Source of the DNA: Methylobacterium sp. E-045
Lineage (GTDB): Bacteria; Pseudomonadota; Alphaproteobacteria; Rhizobiales; Beijerinckiaceae
Assembly (NCBI RefSeq): GCF_022829685.1
Contig: NZ_JAKSYE010000102.1
Coordinates: 1-34,734, forward strand
Reading direction: 5' to 3'
DNA: 34,734 nt
A program made the position numbers and the translations under genes. How positions within the stretch are numbered: position 1 is the first letter of the stretch; the number at the start of each line of letters is the position of its first letter. Positions 24,128-32,449 of the stretch are shown here, piece after piece. A model generated the notes under the pieces. That model ran no database searches. It was given only the letters and a program-made list of their open reading frames with translations, and was not told the DNA's origin.

Positions 24128-24619
24128 TCAGGCGGCGGGAAGGAACTTCAAGGCGACGCCGTTCATGCAGTAGCGCAGGCCCGTGGGTTTTGGCCCGTCC
24201 TTGAACACGTGGCCAAGATGCCCCTGGCAGCGACGGCAACTGATCGCGGTTCGCTTTGTGCCGAAGGAGGTGTCGAGCGTCTCGGCCACAGCGCCGTCCA
24301 CCGGCGCCCAGAAGCTCGGCCAACCCGTTCTGCTGTCGAACTTGGTCTTGGAGGAGAAGACCGGCAGCTCGCATCCGACGCAGGCGAAGGCGCCGGAACG
24401 CTCTTCGTGGAGGATGGGGCTGGTGAAGGGACGTTCCGTTCCCTCATGCCGCAGAACCGCGTATTGATCCGGGGTCAGGCGCCGGCGCCATTCCGCATCC
24501 GACAACAGAACCGGCTGATCTCCCGCAGCGCGTGCCGGGGATGCCGTCCATCCGCGACCGGCCGCCAGGATCGCGAGCACGCCGATCCCATCCCGGATCG
24601 CTGTTCTTCGATTGAGCAT
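24128..24619 (-). CDS. msrB: Peptide methionine (R)-S-oxide reductase MsrB with export signal
   Basis: A 163-residue MsrB that reduces the R form of methionine sulfoxide. The zinc cysteines are C80/C83 (CVGC) and C128/C131 (CRRC). The GWPSFW block is at 99-104, HLGHVF at 134-139, and the catalytic Cys151 is in RYCMNG. The N-terminus MLNRRTAIRDGIGVLAILAA ends in an Ala-rich region near 32; it carries a twin arginine and looks like a Tat or Sec signal, so the enzyme is probably periplasmic. I chose the start at 24619 because the signal begins there. It heads an operon with dipZ, which would keep it reduced. A strong Mo-box-like dyad lies 63 bases upstream. Confidence 0.93.
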   Translation of the reverse strand: MLNRRTAIRDGIGVLAILAAGRGWTASPARAAGDQPVLLSDAEWRRRLTPDQYAVLRHEGTERPFTSPILHEERSGAFACVGCELPVFSSKTKFDSRTGWPSFWAPVDGAVAETLDTSFGTKRTAISCRRCQGHLGHVFKDGPKPTGLRYCMNGVALKFLPAA

Positions 24620-24681
24620 GCCACTGATCCTCCCGGAGAGGCGCGGGTATCTACGCCTTCCAATGCCTATACGTCGGCCAA

Positions 24682-24705
24682 CGCTATTCTGTTTCATATA
24701 CAGCG
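24682..24705. promoter_or_regulatory. Mo-box-like dyad D (upstream of msrB-dipZ)
   Basis: CGCTAT, 9 bases, TATACAGCG. It has perfect outer arms AACGCT and AGCGTT (24680-24707). It lies 63 bases before the msrB start. Confidence 0.65.
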
Positions 24706-24889
24706 TTTAAAAAAATGAAACGGCCGGCGGCCTGCCGTCCTCCAGCATCAAACGGGCCTTGGATCGCCCAGCAGGGTCGTGGTTCGGGCCAACATGCGGT
24801 TCGGGTAGGATGATGGTGCTGTCGCGAGCGGCACGAATCTGGCCACGATCATCCGCGAGGCGCAAAATCCGAGTGCGAACTCTGGCCGT

Positions 24890-24913
24890 CGCTATTTACA
24901 GCCATATATCACG
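24890..24913. promoter_or_regulatory. Mo-box-like dyad E (upstream of aldehyde dehydrogenase)
   Basis: CGCTAT, 9 bases, TATATCACG. It lies 167 bases before the aldehyde dehydrogenase ATG. Left-half identity and spacing equal those of dyads B, C and D. Confidence 0.55.
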
Positions 24914-25079
24914 CGACGTTGGGCTCCGACGTCTCATCGTTGTGTCGATCTGCCGCTCGGCTCACCAGAGGTGCAGCCTGATCCTCCGATGCCGTTCGTT
25001 CACGTCACTGACGCACGCCACTCATGCTCAGATGACGTCACCCGCGGCGGGTGCACCCCGCGCTAAGAAAGGACCTGTC

Positions 25080-26453
25080 ATGGCCGCCTATTCGACGATC
25101 AATCCGTTCACCGAACAGCTTGTGAAGACCTATCCGCCGCACACCCCCGAGCACGTCGAAGCGGCGCTGGCCAAGGCCGACGCGCTCTATCGCTCCGACT
25201 GGTCGCGCGGCCCGATGGCGAACCGCTTGCCGATCCTCGCCAAGCTCGCAGACCTCCTCACCGAGCGCAGCGAGACGCTGGCGAAGGCCGCCAGCACCGA
25301 GATGGGCAAGCTGATCCAGCAGAGCCGGGACGAGTTGAAGATCTGCGCCGGCATCGCGCGCTACTATGCCGAGAAGGCCACCGAATTTTTGAAGCCCGTT
25401 CCCTACGAGACCTCGCTCGGCGAGGCCTGGGTCGAGCATCATCCCATCGGTGTGCTGGTGGCGGTGGAGCCCTGGAACTTCCCGTTCTACCAGCTCGTCC
25501 GCGTCGTCGCTCCAGCCATCGCCGTCGGCAACCCGATCCTGCTCAAGCATTCCGAGATCGTACCGCACTGCGCCGAACTGTTCGAGGCGCTGGTCCGTGA
25601 GGCGGGGGCGCCGGACGGGGCCTGCACCAACCTCTACATCTCGAACCAGCAGGTCTCCGACCTGATCGGCGACGAGCGCATTCAGGGCGTGGCCCTGACG
25701 GGTTCGGAACGGGCTGGCAGTGCCGTCGCCTCCCGTGCCTCGGAGAAGCTGAAGAAGTCGACGCTGGAACTCGGCGGCAACGACGTCTTCATCGTCCTTG
25801 ACGATGCCGACATCGAGAAGGCCGCCGAGGTCGGCGCCATGGCGCGTCTCGCCAATGCCGGGCAGGTCTGCACCGCGGCCAAGCGCTTCGTCCTGCACGA
25901 GGCCATCGCCGACCGGTTCCTGGATGCCTTCTCGGCGTGGATGAAGGGTGTGACCTTGGGCGATCCCCTGGACCCTTCGACCACGCTCGGGCCGCTGTCC
26001 TCGAAGGGCGCCCTCGATCGCCTAGAGAAGCAGGTCGAGGCCGCGGTCGCCAAGGGCGCGACGCTGCTGTTCGGCGGCAAGGCGGCCGACCGGCAGGGCT
26101 ACTTCTACGAGCCGACGATCCTCACCGGCATCGCCCGCGACAACCCCGCCTTCTATGAGGAGTTCTTCGGGCCTGTGGCACAGGTCTACGTGGTGGGCTC
26201 CGATGACGAGATCGTTGAACTCGCCAACGACTCCCATTTCGGCCTCGGCGGGTCGGTCTTCGCTGGCGACATCTCCCGCGCCAAGGCCCTGGCCTCGCGC
26301 ATCGAGACAGGAATGGTCTTCATCAACACGGCCACCGGTTCTATGCCTGAGCTGCCCTTCGGCGGCATCAAGAACTCGGGCTTCGGCCGCGAACTCGGCG
26401 ATCTTGGCATCAAGGAGTTCGTCAATAAGAAGTTAGTCGTTGTAGCTGGATGA
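25080..26453 (+). CDS. NAD(P)-dependent aldehyde dehydrogenase, succinate-semialdehyde dehydrogenase-like
   Basis: A 457-residue aldehyde dehydrogenase. Asn133 is in PWNFP, the general base Glu230 in LELGGNDVF, and the nucleophile Cys264 in NAGQVCTAAKRF; the C-terminus carries LPFGGIKNSGFGRELG. The short length and N-terminus (YSTINPFTEQLVKTYP) fit the GabD2/SSADH-like branch, which accepts various small aldehydes. The start at 25080 follows AAAGGA; the frame upstream has no homology. It is divergent from msrB-dipZ across two Mo-box-like dyads. It is followed by a hairpin and then the mobile region. It needs no molybdenum, unlike aldehyde oxidoreductases of the xanthine oxidase family. Confidence 0.93.
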   Translation: MAAYSTINPFTEQLVKTYPPHTPEHVEAALAKADALYRSDWSRGPMANRLPILAKLADLLTERSETLAKAASTEMGKLIQQSRDELKICAGIARYYAEKATEFLKPVPYETSLGEAWVEHHPIGVLVAVEPWNFPFYQLVRVVAPAIAVGNPILLKHSEIVPHCAELFEALVREAGAPDGACTNLYISNQQVSDLIGDERIQGVALTGSERAGSAVASRASEKLKKSTLELGGNDVFIVLDDADIEKAAEVGAMARLANAGQVCTAAKRFVLHEAIADRFLDAFSAWMKGVTLGDPLDPSTTLGPLSSKGALDRLEKQVEAAVAKGATLLFGGKAADRQGYFYEPTILTGIARDNPAFYEEFFGPVAQVYVVGSDDEIVELANDSHFGLGGSVFAGDISRAKALASRIETGMVFINTATGSMPELPFGGIKNSGFGRELGDLGIKEFVNKKLVVVAG

Positions 26454-26468
26454 CTGAGACGGCAAGTA

Positions 26469-26497
26469 GACCCATCGGCGCCTCGCACCGGTGGGTC
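26469..26497 (+). terminator. Terminator of the aldehyde dehydrogenase gene
   Basis: Stem GACCCATCGG / CCGGTGGGTC (one wobble) with a 9-base loop starts 15 bases after the stop, followed by CAACCCAATTT. Confidence 0.6.
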
Positions 26498-26499
26498 AA

Positions 26500-26700
26500 C
26501 CCAATTTATCTCGAAAAACATTTCTTACATTAATATTTGCGGCGTTGCCCATTAGCCGAACGACACAATAAAGCAGTATATATCCCGTTTTTCTTCCAAT
26601 ATAAAATTGAAATTATTAATATTATTTTAATTGTAGAGGTACTACGCTTAAAGAGATAGTTCCCTGTTCGTTCGGGGAAGCGATCAGCGTAACTTACGTC
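26500..26700. other. AT-rich intergenic patch at the border of the mobile region
   Basis: About 150 bases (around 26500-26650) are strikingly AT-rich compared with the rest of the window, including TTATTAATATTATTTTAATT. There is no supported gene. It marks a compositional border between the molybdenum island and the IS-rich segment. Confidence 0.6.
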
Positions 26701-26758
26701 GTTGATAGGCCGGTGCTGACCCATCGCGGATTGCACGAAGGTCCGGTCTTCGGCATAG

Positions 26759-26959
26759 TATTACTGGTCCTCAGCTTGTGCATCCAGTGAGGGCACCCGC
26801 GTCTATCTCGCCACCACAGGCCGCCTGATCGAGAACGACGGGGATTTGTATCGAGGGCCGACGCTTGGCGTGCCAACGGAGGTCTGGAGCACCAGGCAGC
26901 AGGTGTTCGCGCCCTATCAGGCTGCTGAAGAAGTCTGGTTTGGCCCTCTGCATGGATGA
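26759..26959 (+). pseudogene. Fragment of an unrecognised gene cut by the IS5-type element
   Basis: An open frame without a start codon reads SSEGTRVYLATTGRLIENDG, then LYRGPTLGVPTEVW and RQQVFAPYQ. The real coding part ends at the IS end (26918), and the last codons to 26959 are IS sequence. The codon composition is gene-like, but the 5' part is missing and I do not recognise the family. It is not part of the CzcA gene that lies on the other side of the IS, so the region has been rearranged. Confidence 0.5.
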
Positions 26960-28243
26960 TGTTGGCTGTTGCGGCGGGGACCGGCGCTTTCGAGGCGGTC
27001 CGGTTCGGCACCTTCGGCGGCACCTCCGTTTCCGGAGGTGAGTCCCGGCCCCGGGCCTACCCCTCATCCCGCCGACTGGGCCAGGAGCTTGGGCAGGCGC
27101 ACGAGGTTGTAGGCCGCCGCCGCGAAGGTGAAGACCGCCTCGACCTTGGGCTTTGACCGGACCTTCACCTTGGCCAACCCCGCCTGGACCTTGATCCAGC
27201 CGAAGACCTCCTCCACGCGCTTGCGGCAGCGCAGACTGATCGCGTAGCTGGGATGGCGCGTGGTGCGACCATCGATGGCCGTTTTGCGCGGCTTGCCGGA
27301 TTTGGACACCGCCCCGTTGAGGCGATGTGGGGCGTGACGCGGCGCGCCCGCAGGTCGCCGACGAAGGCCCGGACATCGTAGGCCTTGTCCGCCCCCAGGG
27401 TGATCCGGTGCCGGCGCGGATGACGGTCGAGCATCGTCAGCGTCGCCTCGCGCTCGGCGGTCCCCGTGGCATGGGTCAGCGTGGCGTCCACCACGAGCCC
27501 GTTGCGGTTCTCCATCAGGGCATGGCCCATGAAGCACAGCCGGCTCTCCTGGCCCGCGCTCTTGCGATAGAGCCGGGCATCCGGATCGGTGGTCGAGGCA
27601 TGGGTCTCGTTCGAGCGCGTCTCCTTGCGGAAGTCGCGTTCGCCGTTGCGGCCCGGTCCCGGCGGCTCGCCCGAGCCGTCTTTCGGCCGGAAGCTCTTCA
27701 TGCTCGCCCAGGCCTCGATCAGCGTGCCGTCGACGGAAAAGTGGTCGCTCGACAGGAGCCGCTTGACGGGCTTCAGGGCCATCAGGCCCGAGAGAAAGGC
27801 GCGGGCGACATCCGCCTCCAGCAGCCGGTCGCGGTTGTGCGTGAACACCGTCGGATGCCAGACGGCGGCGTCCATCTCCAACCCGACGAACCACCGGAAC
27901 AGCAGGTTGTCGTCGATCTGCTCCATCAGCATCCGCTCGGACCGCACGGAGAAGAACGCCTGCAGCAGCGTCGCCCGCAGCAACATCTCCGGCGGGATCG
28001 AGGGCCGACCCATCCCAGAATACAGTGCCTCGAAGCGTCCGTTCAGCCCGGCCAGGACCTCGTCGGCCAGCGCCCGGATCGGCCGCAAGGGATGATCGGC
28101 CGGAACGCGCTCCTCCAGGCGGATGTAGCTGAACAGGCTCTCCGACCGTTCCTCACGCCCGCGCATCGCTCGACCCCCAACCCGCCACGGACAGAGTGAA
28201 TCATCTCAGAGACAAGCCGACCAGCGACTTCTGCAGTAGCCTG
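26918..28243 (-). mobile_element. IS5-type insertion sequence, about 1.33 kb
   Basis: The terminal inverted repeats match at 16 of 18 positions: CAGGCTGCTGAAGAAGTC at 26918 and, on the other strand from 28243, CAGGCTACTGCAGAAGTC. The element contains one transposase gene on the minus strand (frameshifted). The left flank ends CCCTAT and the right flank begins CTAGAG, so no clear target duplication remains. This fits a deletion or recombination after insertion. Confidence 0.85.
27064..28166 (-). pseudogene. IS5-family transposase, frameshifted
   Basis: The first frame (28166 down to about 27320) gives the DUF772-like N-terminus (RVPADHPLRPIRALADEVL, GRPSIPPEMLLRATLLQAFF) and the DDE core (DHFSVDGTLIEAWASMKSFR, ITLGADKAYD). 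Near 27320 the reading must move to the overlapping frame, which supplies the conserved end (IDGRTTRHPSYAISLRCRKR, VEEVFGWIK, AAAAYNLVRLPKLLAQ, stop at 27064). One missing C within GCC-CTC (now GCCTC) explains the shift. The product is probably inactive unless frameshifting occurs. Confidence 0.85.
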
Positions 28244-30348
28244 CTAGAGGACAACGGCGAGGGCTACGTCGTGCGCGCGGCCGGTCGCCTGGAGACCATG
28301 GAGGACATCGGCTCGGTCGTCGTGACCACGCGCGGGGGCGTGCCCGTGCGCATCTCGGACATCGCCGAGGTCCGCATCGGCAAGGACCTGCGGACCGGGT
28401 CCGGCAGCGAGGACGGGCAGGAGGTGGTCATCGGCACCGCCCTGATGCTCATCGGCGAGAACAGCCGCACCGTCGCGGCGGCCGTCGACGCCCGCATGGC
28501 CGGGATCCGGCGCACCCTGCCGCCGGGCGTCGAGGCGCAGACCGTCCTCAACCGGACCTTGCTGGTCGAGGCCACGATCCGGACGGTGGCGAAGAACCTC
28601 GCCGAGGGGGCCGCCCTAGTCATCGTCATCCTGTTCCTGCTGCTCGGCAACATCCGCGCCGCCATCGTCACGGCGCTGGTGATCCCGGTGGCGATGCTGA
28701 TGACCATGACCGGCATGGTCCAGGGCCGCATCAGCGCCAACCTGATGAGCCTCGGCGCCCTCGACTTCGGCCTCATCGTCGACGGGGCCGTCATCATCAC
28801 CGAGAACGCCCTGCGCCACCTTTCGGAGCGGCAGCAGGAGCTCGGGCGCAGGCTCGACCTGGAGGAGCGCCTGGAGACGGTGCGGGCCTCGGCCGAGGAG
28901 ATGATCAAGCCGTCCCTCTACGGGCAGGCCATCATCATCCTCGTCTACGTCCCGCTCCTCACCTTCACCGGGGTGGAGGGCAAGATGTTCGAGCCGATGG
29001 CGCTCACCGTCATCATCGCGCTCGTCTCGGCCTTCGTCCTGTCGCTGACCTTCGTGCCGGCGATGATCGCCATCGTCATCACCGGCAAGGTCACGGAGAA
29101 GGACAACGTCCTGATCCGCGGGCTCAAGGGCGCCTACCGCCCAATCCTCGGCGCCGCCCTGCGGGTTCCGATGACGTTCGTGGCGGCCGCCCTGGCGCTG
29201 CTGGTCGGGGCCGGGGTCCTGTTCACCACCCTGGGGCAGGAGTTCATCCCCCAGCTCGACGAGAAGAGCATCGCGCTGAACGCCCAGCGCATCCCCTCGA
29301 CGTCCCTGACCCAGTCGCAGGCGATGCAGTTGAAGGTCGAGCAGGCCATCAGCCGGTTCCCGCAGGTGGCCTACGTCTTCTCGAAGACCGGCACCGCGGA
29401 GGTCGCCTCCGACCCGATGCCGCCGAGCTCGTCCGACACCTTCGTCATGCTCAAGCCGCAGGAGGAATGGCCCGACCCGAGCCTGACCAAGGCGGCGTTG
29501 CAGGAGGAGATCGAGAAGGCGCTCGGGGGTCTCGCCGGCAACGTCTACGAGTTCTCCCAGCCGATCCAGCTTCGGTTCAACGAGCTCCTGGCCGGCACCC
29601 GCGGCGACCTCGCCGTCAAGGTGTTCGGCGACGAGTTCGAGCCGATGCTCAAGGCCGCCAACCAGGTCGCCACGATCCTGCGCGGCACAGAGGTGCTGAC
29701 GACGTCAAGGTCGAGCAGACCGCCGGCCTGCCGTTCCTGGAGATCAAGATCAACAAGACGGAGGCGGCGCGCCTCGGCCTGAGCACCTCCGCGATCCAGG
29801 ACGTCATCGGGGCGGCCATCGGCGGGCGGGAGGCCGGCATGGTGTTCGAGGGCGACCGCCGCTTTCCCATCGTCGTGCGCCTGAACGACAAGGTCCGCGA
29901 GGACCGCGAGGCCCTGGAGAACATCCCGGTGCCACTGCCACCCGGCGTCAACGGGCGGGCCTCCTCGGTGCTCCTGAAGCAGGTCGCGAGCTTCTCGGTC
30001 ACCGAGGGCCCGAACCAGATCTCGCGCGAGAACGGCCGCCGTCGGGTCGTGGTCACCGCCAACGTGCGCGGCCGCGACATCGGTTCGCTCGTGGCCGAGG
30101 CCCAGGCCAAGGTCGTATCGGGGGTGCAGCTTCCGGCAGGCTACTACGTGACCTGGGGCGGGCAGTTCGAGAACCTGGCCTCGGCCCGCCAGCGCCTGAT
30201 GGTGGTGGTGCCGGTGTGCTTCTTCCTGATCTTCCTGCTGCTGTTCTCCGCCCTGAACTCGGCCAAGGACGCGTTGCTGGTGTTCAGCGCGGTCCCTCTG
30301 GCACTGACCGGCGGCATCGCGGCCCTGTGGCTGCGGGGGATGCCGTTC
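28244..30348 (+). pseudogene. CzcA/CusA-family heavy-metal efflux RND transporter, truncated and frameshifted
   Basis: About 700 residues of a roughly 1030-residue inner-membrane pump remain. The N-terminal ~200 residues are replaced by the IS5-type element; the visible part starts LEDNGEGYVVRAAGRLETME. It includes membrane helices (VIVILFLLLGNIRAAIV), the RND motif LDFGLIVDGAVIITEN, and the second porter domain (FIPQLDEKSIALNAQRIPST). A one-base loss at about 29692 (GGG to GG) shifts the frame, and the sequence continues in the next frame as DDVKVEQTAGLPFLEIKINK. It stops being CzcA after GMPFR at about 30348, where IS110 sequence begins. The gene is dead. Its presence points to an ancestral metal-resistance locus. 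Confidence 0.88.
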
Positions 30349-30549
30349 CGGTCGTTGCTCGTGTGGCAGAGAACGGCGCCCGTGAACGCCGCCAGAGGTT
30401 TGCTGGCCGAGTTCGGCGTCGTCGCCGGCAAGGGCATCCAACGGGTCGACGAACTGCGTCGGCGCATGGCCGATCTTGACGCCGAGCTGTTCTCCGATGA
30501 AGCGCGCATCCTTGACGCTCTCAAGCGTCTCCCTGCACCATCTGTCTGA
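30349..30549 (+). mobile_element. IS110-family transposase remnant
   Basis: The frame that ends the CzcA fragment continues into an IS110-type transposase piece: SLLVWQRTAPVNAARGLLAE, then FGVVAGKGIQRVDELRRRMA and a stop at 30549. The block VWQRT...N..RG.LAEFG is characteristic. Only about 65 residues remain, with no ends recognisable. It lies between the CzcA fragment and the amidase C-terminus, so it probably mediated the junction. Confidence 0.65.
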
Positions 30550-30568
30550 TTCAGCGCAGTCGGGACGT

Positions 30569-32065
30569 TCAAACGCAGCTATATGCACTGGCCGCGCGAT
30601 AGATTGTGACTTCGTCATAGTGTTTTGCCGTAAGCATCGCACCGACAGGTAGGCCGTTCGCCTCACCACAAGGGACAGACATTGATGGGTGACCAGTGAC
30701 GTTGAACGGCGCGGTGTTCGTGACGTGTTCGAAGGCGCGTTGCAGATAGGTCGCCAGCGAAACGTCCACCTCCGGCAGGCGCGGAGCTTGCATGGGTGTC
30801 GTCGGCATCAGAAGAAGGTCGCATGTGGATAGTGCCACATCATACGCAGCATTCAGGCGGCGGCGGATATTTTGAGCCTTGCTGTAGTATCGCCCCCTAT
30901 GATGCTTAATGAAAAATTCTGCGGTCAGCATCGATGCCTTCACAGAATCGGACAGATCATTGGCACGCTCCCGCCATGCAGCGTGCGCGTCAAGAAGACT
31001 GGTCGTGTACAGGCCCTTCCAATTCATGCCCATCCCGTTTCCGCGCATCATCTGCCATTGAAGGCCCTCAAGGATAATGGGCGTCCAGATCGCAGGAGCC
31101 AAAAGATGCATTGGCACCGAGATTTCCTGTACGTCCGCTCCAAGCTCGCGCAGCTTTTCACCGTATGCACGCACTGCGGCATCCACATCCACCTCGCTCG
31201 ATGGATGGCCAAAACCTTCCTTCACCACACCTATTTTCAACCCTTTAATGCCTGCGCCGAGACCATCGGTGTATTTCGCAACCTTCGGAGCGTTCTGGCG
31301 TGGATCAAGGCCGTCTTCGCCGGCTAAAACTTCCAGCAGCAGAGCGTTGTCCTCCACCGTTTTGGTCATCGGGCCAAGGTAGTCGACCGTCGCTTCAATC
31401 GGCATCGCACCTGTATATGGTACGAGCCCATAAGTGGGCAGCATGCCGTAAATCCCGCAATACGAGGCAGGAATTCGCACGGATCCGCCCTGATCGCCGC
31501 CAACAGCCATGTCTGCTTCGCCAAGTGCGACCACCACTCCGTTTCCAGCAGAAGACCCCCCGGAGGTATGTTCCATCTTGTGAGGGTTATGGACTGGTCC
31601 GCTGGAATTCGTATGACTGCCACCTGACACACAGAAGTGCTCGCAGTGCGTCTTTCCGAGAATGGTGCCGCCCGCATCGAGAACGCGGGTTACGACTGTC
31701 GCATCGATGTCCGGGGTATATCCTTCCAGTGTCACCGAACCATTCATCATCGGCACGCCTGCAACACAAATATTATCCTTGATGGCGATTGTCTTTCCCG
31801 CCAGTGCGCCGGTTGGCGCTCCTTTGATCTCACTTTTGACATACCACGCGTTGTGAGGATTTTCGTCGACACAGGGACGATAGCCTGAAGTGCGCGGATA
31901 CTTGACGATAGGCTTCTCGTCGGGCATCGCATCGATCAGGTCATAGGCTCTAAAATTGCCCTCGCACGCTGCCATAAATTCTTGCAGGCGATTCATATCC
32001 ATCGACATGCCGAGATCGCTGACGATGTCTTCCATTTGCCCGAGGGAAGGTCTTTTAACCGGCAT
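30569..32065 (-). CDS. Amidase of the signature family (nitrile-pathway type), C-terminus shortened
   Basis: A 498-residue amidase that hydrolyses amides to acids and ammonia. The Lys-Ser-Ser triad of the Rhodococcus enzyme aligns without offset: Lys96 (AIKDNICVAG), Ser171 (TSGGSSAG) and Ser195 (GGDQGGSVRIPAS). It resembles Rhodococcus amidase over its whole length, for example GLVPYTGAMPIE and NTAPFNVTGHPSMSVP. The end is short (AASAYSCV at the IS110-side junction) and lacks the last helix of relatives, so function may be reduced. The start at 32065 has an excellent AAAGGAG site. GC content is visibly lower than in the left part of the window, which suggests transfer. An AraC-type regulator is divergent. 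Confidence 0.9.
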   Translation of the reverse strand: MPVKRPSLGQMEDIVSDLGMSMDMNRLQEFMAACEGNFRAYDLIDAMPDEKPIVKYPRTSGYRPCVDENPHNAWYVKSEIKGAPTGALAGKTIAIKDNICVAGVPMMNGSVTLEGYTPDIDATVVTRVLDAGGTILGKTHCEHFCVSGGSHTNSSGPVHNPHKMEHTSGGSSAGNGVVVALGEADMAVGGDQGGSVRIPASYCGIYGMLPTYGLVPYTGAMPIEATVDYLGPMTKTVEDNALLLEVLAGEDGLDPRQNAPKVAKYTDGLGAGIKGLKIGVVKEGFGHPSSEVDVDAAVRAYGEKLRELGADVQEISVPMHLLAPAIWTPIILEGLQWQMMRGNGMGMNWKGLYTTSLLDAHAAWRERANDLSDSVKASMLTAEFFIKHHRGRYYSKAQNIRRRLNAAYDVALSTCDLLLMPTTPMQAPRLPEVDVSLATYLQRAFEHVTNTAPFNVTGHPSMSVPCGEANGLPVGAMLTAKHYDEVTIYRAASAYSCV

Positions 32066-32140
32066 ATAAGTACTCCTTTGCTCATTGCATGTCATCGAGC
32101 CGGGAGTGCCCCGGCTCTCTTTTCGTTTGCCATTAGGAGC

Positions 32141-32449
32141 CTATTCGGCGTTGGCAGACGCGGCACTCTCGGCACTCTCGGCACTCGGGAGTGTGATTGT
32201 GTTGATCTGGCCCGAACAATCGACACATCCTCGGTCCGCAACGCCAGTGACCGGAAACGGATGGCGCAGCGCCACTTCCATCGGCATGTCCGGATGGGGT
32301 GTTCTGGAATCATGGTCATAAGAGACATGCCCGGCAACTGCCGGCTTTCTGGTGAAGACCACCAACATATCTCTTTGCGATTCACAGGCCGGGTCTGTCT
32401 GGAAGACCGGTGAGACGGTATGCTTGCGCTCGCCATCAAAGTTAAACAA
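32141..32449 (-). CDS. Small ORF upstream of the amidase, unknown function
   Basis: An open frame of up to 102 residues with a TTG start at 32449, or 75 residues from ATG 32368, which follows AAAGAG. It contains RDMLVVFTRKPAVAGHVSYD, a Cys pair in RGCVDCSGQINTITLP, and a tail of SAES repeats from a 9-bp tandem repeat (near 32162-32188). It is codirectional with the amidase, 75 bases upstream, so it could be part of the operon. I do not recognise the family. A stop sits in frame just before the start, so it could also be the remnant of a longer gene. Confidence 0.4.
   Translation of the reverse strand: MFNFDGERKHTVSPVFQTDPACESQRDMLVVFTRKPAVAGHVSYDHDSRTPHPDMPMEVALRHPFPVTGVADRGCVDCSGQINTITLPSAESAESAASANAE

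Larger units (their letters stand above)
24620..25079. other. Divergent intergenic region between msrB and aldehyde dehydrogenase
   Basis: A 460-base gap with two Mo-box-like dyads (24682-24705 and 24890-24913), one near each start. Frames that cross it (for example upstream of 25080) are not protein-like. Confidence 0.6.

Noticed and set aside
30349..30549. Reading the CzcA end as a natural C-terminus
   Set aside because: The residues after GMPFR match an IS110 transposase and not the membrane helices that CzcA proteins have there.
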